Made by a program: the position numbers and the translations under genes | From: Ureibacillus acetophenoni | GTDB lineage: Bacteria; Bacillota; Bacilli; Bacillales_A; Planococcaceae | Assembly: GCF_900220965.1 (NCBI RefSeq) | Contig: NZ_OBQC01000003.1 | Span: 310,001-374,000 of the forward strand | Reading direction: 5' to 3' | Length of the DNA: 64,000 nt | In this document: piece by piece, positions 37,305 through 45,682 of the stretch | Layout: each line of letters opens with the position of its first letter | Numbering within the stretch: the first letter of the stretch is position 1 | Notes under the pieces: model-generated | The model's database searches: none | Seen by the model: the letters and a program-made list of their open reading frames with translations, nothing else | What the model was told of the DNA's origin: nothing

Positions 37305-37562
37305 CTATTCTTTTGGTAAGTTATGTGTTCTAGCAAATGGTTGGTCTAAAGCAAGTTGTTGTCTAGTTTGTTCTATTTCTAATCGAAGTTTTTCGGATTC
37401 AATAACATAACTTTCCTTTCTTTGTTTTTCTAATTCAATTTCATACTTTAAAGCTTCTAACTTTAATCTCGATTGTTTTCTAAAATGGTGGGTTACAATC
37501 GCAGTAATCGGAATAGAGGCACAAATAAGTAAAATACCCCATACAAAAATAAATGGTTCCAC
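37305..37562 (-). CDS. small membrane / coiled-coil protein, copy 1
   Basis: An 85-residue protein I do not recognise. One N-terminal membrane segment (about 4-25) is followed by a basic stretch and a long charged helix with a heptad-like pattern (EIELEKQRKESYVIESEKLRL), then a short tail. GTG 37562 lies 8 nt after GGAGG. It is a clear paralogue of the protein at 37697-37942: both have KQS-LK-EA, EIELEK and EKLRLEIEQ-RQ-L-LD in the same order. General layout recalls small stress membrane proteins, but no family is assigned. Confidence 0.7.
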   Translation of the reverse strand: MEPFIFVWGILLICASIPITAIVTHHFRKQSRLKLEALKYEIELEKQRKESYVIESEKLRLEIEQTRQQLALDQPFARTHNLPKE

Positions 37563-37629
37563 AAACAAAACCTCCTAGTTATCATTTTTTACCATATATG
37601 TATTATCTAATAAAACATTACAAAAGAAA

Positions 37630-37664
37630 ATAAAAAAGAGAACGAACATAGTATATTGTCGTTC
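37630..37664 (-). terminator. terminator between the two duplicated genes
   Basis: Stem GAACGA/TCGTTC (37640-37664) followed by TCTTTTTTATTTTC on the minus strand. Confidence 0.7.
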
Positions 37665-37696
37665 TTTAAATTGAATCTATAAACGAAACGTTTTAG

Positions 37697-37942
37697 CTAA
37701 CTTTTACTTTCCTTTTCATTCGGATCTTTGTGATTATAATCAAGGGAAAGCCGTTGTCTACTTTGCTCTATTTCTAAACGTAATTTTTCAGTTTCAAGCA
37801 TGAAATTTTCCTGCCTGAGTTTTTCGAGTTCAATTTCCTGTCTCGTAGCTTCTATTTTTAATTTCGATTGTTTATGAAGATAATCGGTTACAATTCCAGC
37901 AACTGCAATAATACCTATAACCGCCCAGAAAAAATATCCCAT
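37697..37942 (-). CDS. small membrane / coiled-coil protein, copy 2
   Basis: An 81-residue paralogue of the protein at 37305-37562: N-terminal membrane segment (about 2-20), then the shared coiled-coil block (EIELEKLRQENFMLETEKLRL) and an acidic/basic tail. ATG 37942 follows GGGGGA by 4 nt; ATG 37954 has no site. It lies between ndk and its sister copy, each with its own terminator, so they may be expressed apart. Function unknown. Confidence 0.7.
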   Translation of the reverse strand: MGYFFWAVIGIIAVAGIVTDYLHKQSKLKIEATRQEIELEKLRQENFMLETEKLRLEIEQSRQRLSLDYNHKDPNEKESKS

Positions 37943-37995
37943 TAAATCCCCCATTCCACTTTTTTCTATAACATTATTATACGCAATAGTGAATA

Positions 37996-38031
37996 TTAAA
38001 AAAAGACAAAGCCTAACTTGGCTTTGTCTTT
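37996..38031 (-). terminator. terminator of ndk
   Basis: Perfect 12-bp stem AAAGACAAAGCC with its complement (38002-38031), with a T-rich tail on the minus strand. Confidence 0.93.
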
Positions 38032-38038
38032 AAAATTA

Positions 38039-38455
38039 TTACGCTAAACCTTCACCGAACCATAGGCTAATTTCACGTTCAGCAGAAGCTGGAGAATCAG
38101 AACCGTGAATAACGTTTTCAGAAATAGTAACTGCATAGTCACCACGGATTGTTCCTGGTTGAGATTCTTCTGGTTTTGTAGCACCCATCATAATACGTGC
38201 TAATTTAATAACGTTTTCACCTTCCCAAACCATTGCAAAAACTGGTCCAGAAGTGATGAATTCAACTAATTCACCGAAGAATGGGCGTTCTTTGTGCTCT
38301 GCATAATGTTCTTCTGCAAGTTCACGTGGTACGTTGATTAGTTTTGCACCTTTAAGTTCAAATCCACGACGTTCAAATCTGTCGATAATATCTCCAACTA
38401 CTTGGCGTTTAACACCATCTGGTTTAACCATTATAAAAGTTTTTTCGATAGCCAT
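38039..38455 (-). CDS. ndk: nucleoside diphosphate kinase
   Basis: A 138-residue enzyme equalising NTP pools. The N-terminal [15 protein letters not shown], the catalytic His in [15 protein letters not shown] and the preceding TIRGDYA are diagnostic. ATG 38455 is the family start; a GTG at 38467 lies inside the ribosome site AGGAG. It follows hepT as in B. subtilis, where menaquinone genes, ndk and cheR are neighbours. Confidence 0.96.
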   Translation of the reverse strand: MAIEKTFIMVKPDGVKRQVVGDIIDRFERRGFELKGAKLINVPRELAEEHYAEHKERPFFGELVEFITSGPVFAMVWEGENVIKLARIMMGATKPEESQPGTIRGDYAVTISENVIHGSDSPASAEREISLWFGEGLA

Positions 38456-38506
38456 TTCTTTATACACTCCTTAATATCATATACAGGTATTAGCACCTAC
38501 CGATAA

Positions 38507-38536
38507 ATATTACCAAAATAACATAAATCAGGTCAA
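38507..38536 (-). promoter_or_regulatory. probable sigma-A promoter of ndk
   Basis: TTGACC (38531-38536) and TAATAT (38507-38512) with an 18-bp spacer, about 50 nt before the ndk start. Confidence 0.5.
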
Positions 38537-38582
38537 CTAAGATGTTTAATAATATTTAAGTTATTATAAAACATTAGGTAAT

Positions 38583-39548
38583 TTAGAATTTTCGTTTGCC
38601 AATAAATAACGCAACATCACGTAATTTCTTTTTCATTGGGTTATTCGGTAATGCTTCTACTTCTTTTAAAGCTTTCACTAAGTATTGATTACTTATTTGC
38701 ATCGATTTTTTAATAGCATCAGAATTACGTACTATTTGTAGCATTTCTAAGCGTTCTTGCTCAGTCACTGTCCCATTTGAAGCACGCTCAATAAATTGTT
38801 GAATTTCTTGATGATCCTTTAACAAAAGTATTGGTAAGGTAATATTTCCTTGTAACAAGTCACTACCAGCAGGTTTTCCTAATTCTTTATCTGTAGATGT
38901 AAAATCTAAAATATCATCAATAATTTGATAACTCATCCCAACGTAATAACCATATCTTTTAAGATTTTTAACTACTTTAGGATCACAATCAGCAACAATT
39001 GCTCCTAGTTCGCAGCTTGATTCAATTAAAAGTGCGGTTTTTCTTTTAATTCTTCTAAAATAATCTTTTAGATTTTGATGTAAACGAAACTTATCTTCAA
39101 TTTGGATGACTTCACCATTTACAATTTCAACCATTGTATGTGCGAGAATTTGATGTACTTTTTTGTTCTCAATTTTCGTAACATATTCAAGTGCACGTGC
39201 AAAAATATAATCACCAGTATGCATCGCAACTCGATTATTCCACTGTGCCTTTACTGTATGTTGACCTCTTCTCATATCGGAATTATCAATAACATCATCA
39301 TGAACAAGCGATGCCGAATGAATCAATTCCAAAGGAACAGCGATATTTTTAACACGGTCTATATCATAGTTCCCAAACTTCGCACTAATTAAAACAAAAA
39401 CAGGGCGAATTCGTTTTCCGCCCGCTTGCAATAAATGGAGTGATGCTTCATAAATCAAGTGTGAAGACGAGTTCAACGCTTCTTCTAATTCTTTTTCGAT
39501 GATGTCTATATCCTGCTTTAAGTCAGTATAGAGCATTTTTAACTTCAT
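38583..39548 (-). CDS. hepT: heptaprenyl diphosphate synthase component II
   Basis: A 321-residue trans-polyprenyl synthase that, with HepS, makes the C35 side chain of menaquinone-7. First Asp-rich motif SLVHDDVIDNSDMRRG, second YQIIDDILDFTS, with the GGKRIRP substrate site upstream and IGKRKF at the C-terminus as in B. subtilis HepT. Start at ATG 39548 (MKLKMLYTDL) fits the family and leaves 25 nt after menG; the reading from 39617 would overlap menG. Part of hepS-menG-hepT. Confidence 0.95.
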   Translation of the reverse strand: MKLKMLYTDLKQDIDIIEKELEEALNSSSHLIYEASLHLLQAGGKRIRPVFVLISAKFGNYDIDRVKNIAVPLELIHSASLVHDDVIDNSDMRRGQHTVKAQWNNRVAMHTGDYIFARALEYVTKIENKKVHQILAHTMVEIVNGEVIQIEDKFRLHQNLKDYFRRIKRKTALLIESSCELGAIVADCDPKVVKNLKRYGYYVGMSYQIIDDILDFTSTDKELGKPAGSDLLQGNITLPILLLKDHQEIQQFIERASNGTVTEQERLEMLQIVRNSDAIKKSMQISNQYLVKALKEVEALPNNPMKKKLRDVALFIGKRKF

Positions 39549-39573
39549 CTTTTCCACGCGATCACACTTCCCA

Positions 39574-40278
39574 CTAGATTTCTTTTTTAAAGCCCATATG
39601 CATAGCAGCAGCCCCACCGCTATACCCTTTATAATTTACTTTTGTAAAGCCCGCTTCCTCAAACATAGTTGAGAGCTTCTTCATTCCTGGAAATTCATTT
39701 GCAGACTCTTGTAACCAAGAATATTCTTGATAACTTTTTGCGAAAAGTTTACCAAATAACGGCATTATATTTTTAAAGTAAAACCGGAACAATTGTCTAT
39801 ATCCAGGCATTTCAGGTTGAGATGTTTCCAAACAAACAGCCATTCCACCTGGTTTTAACACTCGATTCATTTCTTTTAATACTTGTATATAATCAGGAAC
39901 ATTTCTTAAACCAAAACCAATCGTTACATAATCAAATGTATTGTCTTCAAATGGTAATTCCATAGCATTTCCATGAATTAGTTCAATTTGAGGGTAAGGT
40001 TTAACTTTTTCTTCCCCGACTTTCAACATATTTTTACTAAAATCAAGGCCTTTTACCATACCTGATTCACCTGTTGCCTGTGCTAATGCAACAGTCCAAT
40101 CAGCGGTACCACAACAAACGTCAAGGCATTTTGAACCTGGCTTCACATCCATACGTTTCATTGTGTCTTTTCGCCATTTTACATGTAATTGAAAACTAAT
40201 AACTGAATTCATCTTATCGTAGCTTTCAGATATATTTTCAAAAACCTCATGTACACGTTCTTCTTTTGATTTTGCCAT
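39574..40278 (-). CDS. menG: demethylmenaquinone methyltransferase
   Basis: A 234-residue class I methyltransferase (UbiE/MenG family) performing the last step of menaquinone synthesis. It shows the UbiE signature [19 protein letters not shown], the cofactor motif [11 protein letters not shown], and [19 protein letters not shown] precedes the ATG. It lies between hepS and hepT, so polyprenyl synthesis and ring methylation are made from one transcript; its product feeds qcrABC. Confidence 0.96.
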   Translation of the reverse strand: MAKSKEERVHEVFENISESYDKMNSVISFQLHVKWRKDTMKRMDVKPGSKCLDVCCGTADWTVALAQATGESGMVKGLDFSKNMLKVGEEKVKPYPQIELIHGNAMELPFEDNTFDYVTIGFGLRNVPDYIQVLKEMNRVLKPGGMAVCLETSQPEMPGYRQLFRFYFKNIMPLFGKLFAKSYQEYSWLQESANEFPGMKKLSTMFEEAGFTKVNYKGYSGGAAAMHMGFKKEI

Positions 40279-40293
40279 TTTTTCAAAACCTTT

Positions 40294-41043
40294 CTACTTT
40301 TGAACAAGTGCTAACTGATTCTTTATGTATAACTTTAGCTCGTCATTTAGAGTAGACGTTTGAAGAAATTCATTCGTCTGATCCTTTAGCTTGTTCACCT
40401 TTTGGCCAATTACTTTATCAAATGAATCAGATGAGTCCAGGCAAGACTGAATCATCTTTATAAAAGTTGATGTTTGACCATTTTGGTAATTCAATAATTC
40501 TCTTTGTAGTCTTTGCAAGACTAATCCATTTGTCATGATTGTATAATATTTATCGAATTCATAGATTGAATAAAATTTATTAATAAGTTCCGTTTCAATA
40601 GAAACTATGTAATCAAACCAATCTTGAATCGTTAACTTATTTTTTTCATAAACTTTAATTTGTTGTTCGCAACGAGTAGCAATTCCTTTGGACATTTCCC
40701 GTATTAATAAAACATTGCCTGTATTGGCTAATGCTTGATAATAACGGCCACTGTAATAATCCCCAGAAAGTACTGTAAGTTGTTGTTCCTTACTTGTTGC
40801 ATGATATTCATCAATCTTTTCATGCTCGTTTAAACTCGCATGTACCATTGCTACTGTTACTGCACTTATGTTTAAGTCTTCGTCCCATTGTTCACCGTTA
40901 AAAAGAGGCAGTAACAAATAAAAGAGCTGTTCATCATTTAAAATAGGATCATCTATATATTTCAACAAAGTACTATGGTGTAGTTGGTTGTTAATTGTTG
41001 TTTTAAATTGTTCTATTTTTTTCTTAATGTATGTCGCATCCAT
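40294..41043 (-). CDS. hepS: heptaprenyl diphosphate synthase component I
   Basis: A 249-residue helical HepS subunit, non-catalytic by itself, partner of HepT. Recognisable stretches are LLLPLFNGEQW, AVTVAMVHASLNEHEKID and LSGDYYSGRYYQALANTGN. The family diverges fast, so context (hepS-menG-hepT, mtrB upstream) supports the call. ATG 41043 is preferred because a GGAG-containing site lies upstream; ATG 41061 has none. Confidence 0.9.
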   Translation of the reverse strand: MDATYIKKKIEQFKTTINNQLHHSTLLKYIDDPILNDEQLFYLLLPLFNGEQWDEDLNISAVTVAMVHASLNEHEKIDEYHATSKEQQLTVLSGDYYSGRYYQALANTGNVLLIREMSKGIATRCEQQIKVYEKNKLTIQDWFDYIVSIETELINKFYSIYEFDKYYTIMTNGLVLQRLQRELLNYQNGQTSTFIKMIQSCLDSSDSFDKVIGQKVNKLKDQTNEFLQTSTLNDELKLYIKNQLALVQK

Positions 41044-41213
41044 TCTAATACTCCATTCCACTTTAAGTGCGAATGCTTGATAATTTCAAATGTGCTTAAC
41101 CGAGGTACTCAATAATAACATGTCATAAATTATTGTGACGCTCACTTAAGGCCGTAACATTGTAATACTCTAATTATGTACATTTACTAAACAAGAAATT
41201 AATATTCACAAAA

Positions 41214-41243
41214 GATAATGTTAGTTTAGATTTTTGACTAACA
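41214..41243 (-). terminator. weak terminator after mtrB
   Basis: Stem TGTTAGT/ACTAACA (41219-41243) with an 11-nt loop and the tail TTATCTTTTG on the minus strand. The T tract is broken, so the call is tentative. Confidence 0.45.
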
Positions 41244-41277
41244 ATGTTACTTATTCTATTTTCAATACCAAAACATT

Positions 41278-41499
41278 TTACTTTTTATTACCACTTTCTA
41301 CAACACCATGTGCAGAATAAATTTGTGCTTTCCCACGAATTTTCATAGCAGATGTATGATCTGTAAATTGAGCGATCATTACTTCACCTGCATCTAATTT
41401 TTCAGAGTGATGGAACTTTGTATCTGTACCACGAGTTAAACCGATTACATGAACGCCATCTTCTTCTGCTCGAATGATAATATAATCTGGATTTGTCAT
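41278..41499 (-). CDS. mtrB: trp RNA-binding attenuation protein (TRAP)
   Basis: A 73-residue TRAP subunit. Eleven form a ring that binds tryptophan and then (G/U)AG repeats in trp leader RNAs. The family core [18 protein letters not shown], the Lys/Arg residues for RNA ([15 protein letters not shown]) and the C-terminal HGVVES are intact. TAGGAG precedes the ATG. It is the second gene of folE-mtrB. The usual target trp operon is not in its B. subtilis position within this window. Confidence 0.96.
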   Translation of the reverse strand: MTNPDYIIIRAEEDGVHVIGLTRGTDTKFHHSEKLDAGEVMIAQFTDHTSAMKIRGKAQIYSAHGVVESGNKK

Positions 41500-41559
41500 T
41501 TTTTATTTCTCCTAAGGTACCGTTTTCTTTGTACATCATATCATAATCATTTGTAATAA

Positions 41560-42129
41560 TTAAGACATTTGAATAAATGAAATTACTTCATTACGTTTTG
41601 CATCGTCTGTTTCGAATATACCCCTTGCAACAGAAGTAACTGTTTTAGAGCCAGGTTTTTTTAAACCGCGCATAGTCATGCACATATGTTCAGCTTCAAT
41701 AACGACATAAACACCATGCGGAGTTAGCATTTCCATAATGCTGTCTGCAACTGTAGATGTTATTCTTTCTTGTAATTGCGGTCTTCGTGCAACGGATTCA
41801 ACACAACGTCCAAGCTTACTTAATCCAGCTACTCGTCCATCTCTTGGTATGTATGCAATATGCGCTTTCCCATAAAAAGGTACTAAATGATGTTCACACA
41901 TCGAGTAAAATGGAATATCTTTAACGAGAACTAATTCTTCATGATCTTCATGAAATACTGTACTGAAGAATTCTTTTGGATCTTGCCCAATTCCACTAAA
42001 CATTTCTTCATACATTTTGGCAACACGTTTAGGAGTATCTAGTAAACCCTCACGATTTACATCTTCACCTACTGCATCTAAAATCATTTTTATAGCTTCT
42101 TGTATTTTCATTAAATCAACATTTGACAT
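41560..42129 (-). CDS. folE: GTP cyclohydrolase I
   Basis: A 189-residue enzyme (mtrA in B. subtilis) that opens folate synthesis from GTP. Zinc ligands lie in [12 protein letters not shown] and [21 protein letters not shown] and [10 protein letters not shown] are also diagnostic. ATG 42129 follows AGGAGG by 7 nt; the reading from 42213 extends into the leader. It is cotranscribed with mtrB. Confidence 0.96.
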   Translation of the reverse strand: MSNVDLMKIQEAIKMILDAVGEDVNREGLLDTPKRVAKMYEEMFSGIGQDPKEFFSTVFHEDHEELVLVKDIPFYSMCEHHLVPFYGKAHIAYIPRDGRVAGLSKLGRCVESVARRPQLQERITSTVADSIMEMLTPHGVYVVIEAEHMCMTMRGLKKPGSKTVTSVARGIFETDDAKRNEVISFIQMS

Positions 42130-42359
42130 AAATATCCTCCTAAAACTACTTCGCGACACTTTCTGAATGAATCGTAGCATATACCAACTTGAATCGCAAA
42201 AAAGGTTGTTCAATTTAAAAAAGTTATTACTCGACTGAAATTGAAAAAATTAATATGTATGGAAAAACCTGAAATTTAATATGATGAGAAAAAACTAAAT
42301 GAGTATTTAGTTGTGTTAAATTGCTTTAACAAAAAATAAATACAACTCATTATAAACTA

Positions 42360-42399
42360 TTTAAAAAAGAGTAGCCATCATGAAATTGATGGCTACTCT
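42360..42399 (-). terminator. terminator of hbs
   Basis: Perfect 13-bp stem AGAGTAGCCATCA with its complement (42368-42399), then a run of T on the minus strand, 19 nt after hbs. Confidence 0.95.
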
Positions 42400-42417
42400 A
42401 TGTAACTGCTGATGCTA

Positions 42418-42690
42418 TTATTTAACAGCATCCTTAAGAGCTTTCCCTGGTTTAAAGGCAGGTACTTTGCTAGCAGCGATTTCGATTTCTTCTCCAGATT
42501 GTGGGTTACGACCTTTACGAGCCGCACGTTCACGTACTTCAAAGTTACCAAAACCAATTAATTGTACTTTGTCACCCTTTGCAAGTGCATCTTGAATTGT
42601 ATCAAATACAGCTTCAACTGCTTTAGAAGCGTCTTTCTTAGAAAGAGCTGCAGCTTCAGCAACAGAGTTTACTAATTCTGTTTTATTCAC
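42418..42690 (-). CDS. hbs: nucleoid protein HU (HBsu)
   Basis: A 90-residue histone-like DNA-binding protein. The helical half starts [12 protein letters not shown]; the beta arm carries [18 protein letters not shown]; the end is [16 protein letters not shown] 42690 is chosen because AGGAGG lies 8 nt upstream and the result is exactly 90 residues; the GTG at 42699 overlaps the ribosome site. It stands between folE and spoIVA as in B. subtilis. Confidence 0.97.
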   Translation of the reverse strand: MNKTELVNSVAEAAALSKKDASKAVEAVFDTIQDALAKGDKVQLIGFGNFEVRERAARKGRNPQSGEEIEIAASKVPAFKPGKALKDAVK

Positions 42691-42817
42691 ACTATTCACC
42701 TCCTCTCAAAGGGTCCTATACCTAAATCATGTAAAAAGAGTAACATATAGAAAACCTTGGTGCAACTGTATTTATTCATGTTATTACTCAATTTATACGG
42801 ATTTTTAAAAATTTACA

Positions 42818-42856
42818 CAAACAAAAGGACTTTTCACCTATTGAATGAAAAGTCCT
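42818..42856 (-). terminator. terminator of spoIVA
   Basis: Perfect 11-bp stem AGGACTTTTCA with its complement (42826-42856), then TTTGTTTGTG on the minus strand. Confidence 0.9.
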
Positions 42857-42894
42857 AATAATTATTCAACGTAAATTTACGTCGTTTTTTTAAT

Positions 42895-44373
42895 TTAGAT
42901 AATGAACGTTACTAGTCCGCGGTCACCTTCATTAACCATTCTTTCAATCGTTTGACGCATTCTCTTCTTCGCATTCGGTGGAACTGAATTCATTTTATAA
43001 CGAATTCCCTCTGTTAACACTTGATGTAACGGTGTACCGAATAGTTGAGTTTCCCATAACGCATCACGGTCATGCTTATAAGCATAATGTAAATCTTTTA
43101 AAAGTTGTTGTGCATAGAATTCTGTTCCGATTAACGGAGCAAATTCTGTTGCCATATCAACACGAATCACATGATAAGACGGTGCTGCTGCTTTCATGCG
43201 TACACCATAGAAATTATTTTGCTTAATAATCTCTGGCTCACTTGGTTCAAACTCTTCCAAAGTCGGAAGTGTTACACCATATCCATTTTCAACAGCATCT
43301 TGAATCGCTGCGTGGAACTTCGCTTGCACATGTTTTGCCTCAGCAGCTTGTTTAATGAATAGTAACCAATCTTTTTTACTTTCAATTGGTTGATCTAACC
43401 ATTCATTGCATACAGCTTTGTAAACATCTGGTTTTAATGTAATTCTAACTGTGGCAACACCTAAACCAGCATCTACCCTTTCAATGACACTATCTTCAAT
43501 GAAATCAATTTGTTTTAATTCCTCAGCAGCTTGAGATACATCTCGGATTTTTGTAATGGAATCAAGTACATTCCCCACTGAATCTGTTAATGTTTGATTC
43601 ACAGGGTGTGTAGCATCCAATACATCTAACCAATCTGGTTTTTCAACCTCAATATCTTCTACTGGGAATTCATATAATGCTTCTTGTAAAATGTACTCCA
43701 TATCACGAATAGACATTTGATCGATTGCGACAGCAATAACTGGAACCCCGTAATGTTCAAATAATTCATTGCGAAGTGCAACTGTATTACTATGGCTTGG
43801 TATACTACTGTTTAGAATAATAACAAATGGTTTGCCGATGTCTTTTAATTGCTCAATAATTTCTGCTTCGGCAACTTGAGCTGCATGTCTTGAAATGCCG
43901 TTTACTGTACCATCAGTAGTTACAACAACTCCAATATTGGCATGATCTCTAATTACTTTATCAGTACCAATTTTTGCAGCTTCTTGGAATGGAATTGCCT
44001 CACTATGCCATGGTGTATGGACATATTTAGGACCATTCTCATCCTCATAACCTTTAACACCGTCAATAATATACCCAACACAATCCGCAAAACGAATTCG
44101 GAAAGGTATTTCACTTTCCCCAATAGTAATTTGTGTTCCTTGTGCAGGAACAAACTTTGGTTCCGCAGTCATAATGACAGGACCTGGTGAACTTTGAGGC
44201 AGCTCGTCCAGTGCTCTTTTGCGATCTTCCTCTTCAACGATATTCGGGAGCACAATTGACTCCATCATTTTCTTCACAAAAGTAGACTTACCAACTCGTA
44301 CAGGTCCTACAACACCGATATATACATCCCCATTAGTTCTCTCTGCTATCTGATGAAAGATTTCTTGGCCTAT
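42895..44373 (-). CDS. spoIVA: stage IV sporulation protein A, spore coat ATPase, with AUA start
   Basis: SpoIVA is the ATP-driven scaffold that coats the forespore and anchors the spore coat. The nearest ATG in frame (44277) would remove the Walker A motif. Reading back in frame gives GPVRVGKST (23-31) and IAERTNGDVYIGVVG. The frame meets AAAGGAGG 7 nt before an ATA codon at 44373-44371. From there the product is 492 residues, the length of B. subtilis SpoIVA, and the N-terminus aligns with it. No ATG, GTG or TTG is available upstream within the mRNA. A sigma-E promoter fits just upstream. Confidence 0.93.
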   Translation of the reverse strand: MGQEIFHQIAERTNGDVYIGVVGPVRVGKSTFVKKMMESIVLPNIVEEEDRKRALDELPQSSPGPVIMTAEPKFVPAQGTQITIGESEIPFRIRFADCVGYIIDGVKGYEDENGPKYVHTPWHSEAIPFQEAAKIGTDKVIRDHANIGVVVTTDGTVNGISRHAAQVAEAEIIEQLKDIGKPFVIILNSSIPSHSNTVALRNELFEHYGVPVIAVAIDQMSIRDMEYILQEALYEFPVEDIEVEKPDWLDVLDATHPVNQTLTDSVGNVLDSITKIRDVSQAAEELKQIDFIEDSVIERVDAGLGVATVRITLKPDVYKAVCNEWLDQPIESKKDWLLFIKQAAEAKHVQAKFHAAIQDAVENGYGVTLPTLEEFEPSEPEIIKQNNFYGVRMKAAAPSYHVIRVDMATEFAPLIGTEFYAQQLLKDLHYAYKHDRDALWETQLFGTPLHQVLTEGIRYKMNSVPPNAKKRMRQTIERMVNEGDRGLVTFII

Positions 44374-44397
44374 TGTAGCTCCTCCTTTACGTAATAT

Positions 44398-44426
44398 AGT
44401 GTATGAACGGTATTCTCTGAATATGA
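44398..44426 (-). promoter_or_regulatory. sigma-E promoter of spoIVA
   Basis: TCATATT (44420-44426) and CATACACT (44398-44405) with a 14-bp spacer match the mother-cell sigma-E consensus. The start point would fall about 10-15 nt before the ribosome site. Confidence 0.8.
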
Positions 44427-44428
44427 AA

Positions 44429-44457
44429 ACACCTTGTGCGAAAAATGCACAAGGTGT
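44429..44457 (-). terminator. terminator of yphF
   Basis: Perfect 11-bp stem ACACCTTGTGC with its complement and a 7-nt loop, followed by TTTTC on the minus strand; it ends just before the sigma-E -35 box. Confidence 0.88.
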
Positions 44458-44477
44458 GAAAAATTATTTATATTAAA

Positions 44478-45203
44478 TTACTCATTTTCTTTTGTTGGAT
44501 CGAACATAAAAACTGGTTCGTTATTTTCATTGACTGTATATGGCAATGAATAGGCAGGCACTACCGGATATGCTTCAATTAATAGATTTCTAATATCCTC
44601 ACCAGGCGTTGGTGTTAAATTATTTTCTTTAATAAATAAATTTAAATCAATCGAATAATCGACATAGACATGTCCATCCGTCGACACTACAAGTGGTAAT
44701 TGATTATTAGAATATGGACTTGGTACCGTAATTTCTTTTGCCATACCTAGTTTTTCGTAGTCTATTGTATAGACATAAGTTGTAATAGGCTCTTTATAAG
44801 TAGGATATTTTGTTGCTAGAAAACGAATGTTCATATCACGAATTGCATCAGCAGCACGTAAATCAACTAGTTTAACAGTCGGGTTATTCTCTGGATCCCA
44901 TATAATATATTGGAAGATTCCACCTTTTTCATAGGAGTTTCCCGGTGAATTAGCTAAATACTTCGGTACTAATTTATCAAAATCAACTAAATATTTGATG
45001 AAAATATCTGTATCCATATCGCGAGTTTTAATCGGTAAAACGCCAGTATCCGCTCTAAATTCATCAATAGCTCTTTGCACACCATCTAATTGCACTTGGT
45101 CTGGAATTTGATTTTCAGCTCTTTCGTCAGTAGGATACATACATCCAGTTAATATTAAAGTTAGTACCATTAGCATGACACTAATTTTCCATTTATTTTT
45201 CAA
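44478..45203 (-). CDS. yphF: YphF-like lipoprotein (DUF3939)
   Basis: A 241-residue secreted lipoprotein. A basic N-terminus and hydrophobic stretch end in the lipobox LTGC, so the mature protein is lipid-anchored outside the membrane. The rest (QLDGVQRAIDEFRADTGVLPIKTRD and on) matches YphF, which lies between spoIVA and yphE in B. subtilis. TTG 45203 follows GAGGTGA at proper spacing; GTG 45212 overlaps that site. Function unknown. Confidence 0.87.
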   Translation of the reverse strand: MKNKWKISVMLMVLTLILTGCMYPTDERAENQIPDQVQLDGVQRAIDEFRADTGVLPIKTRDMDTDIFIKYLVDFDKLVPKYLANSPGNSYEKGGIFQYIIWDPENNPTVKLVDLRAADAIRDMNIRFLATKYPTYKEPITTYVYTIDYEKLGMAKEITVPSPYSNNQLPLVVSTDGHVYVDYSIDLNLFIKENNLTPTPGEDIRNLLIEAYPVVPAYSLPYTVNENNEPVFMFDPTKENE

Positions 45204-45223
45204 CTTTTTCACCTCATTTTACG

Positions 45224-45478
45224 TTAAGAAGGCCATGTAAACACTACTAGAACCATTAAGAATGAGCCTAGTAAGAACAATAAAAACGCGAATAATTTAA
45301 TAATAAAACTTAAAAAGGCATTTTTTATCCATTTTCTCGAAGCTGACAATAATAAAACAGATACTAACATTGCACCAATTGAATAGAATGAAACCCACAT
45401 TACGTCTAAAGCGTGCATACTTGCAAGCGGTCCCCGCGCAGAGTTTAGTACAAATAAATCTAATGGTGAATATTGCAT
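45224..45478 (-). CDS. yphE: YphE small membrane protein (DUF2768)
   Basis: An 84-residue protein with two membrane segments (about 25-45 and 55-80), DUF2768 family, unknown function. ATG 45478 follows AAAGGTGG by 8 nt; the reading from 45502 has the ribosome site inside. A later ATG (MHALDVMWVSF) could also serve and would give a size closer to that of the B. subtilis protein. Order gpsA-yphE-yphF-spoIVA is conserved. Confidence 0.8.
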   Translation of the reverse strand: MQYSPLDLFVLNSARGPLASMHALDVMWVSFYSIGAMLVSVLLLSASRKWIKNAFLSFIIKLFAFLLFLLGSFLMVLVVFTWPS

Positions 45479-45533
45479 ATTCTTGACCACCTTTCGAAAC
45501 AAATTACTATGTATTAAATTTTCTTCAAAAGAA

Positions 45534-45560
45534 TAGGAGGTATAAATTATATACCTCCTA
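45534..45560 (-). terminator. terminator-like palindrome downstream of gpsA
   Basis: Perfect 11-bp arms TAGGAGGTATA with complement, 5-nt loop, then TTCTTTTG on the minus strand. It lies 120 nt after gpsA and 55 nt before yphE. Confidence 0.6.
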
Positions 45561-45682
45561 CTCGAGTAAACTCTATTTTACAATGAGTTACAAACTTTTG
45601 CGTACATTTTTTCTAAATAATGAAGAATTTGTGAAAACTTGATGAAAATTAGTTTATATTTTAAATTAACTGCTTAGTTAAA

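Noticed and set aside
42978-44190. Frames antisense to, or out of frame within, spoIVA
   Set aside because: Shadows of a conserved gene; no start signals of their own.
42895-44277. spoIVA starting at ATG 44277
   Set aside because: It would lose the Walker A motif and has no ribosome site; the frame continues upstream to AAAGGAGG-N7-ATA.
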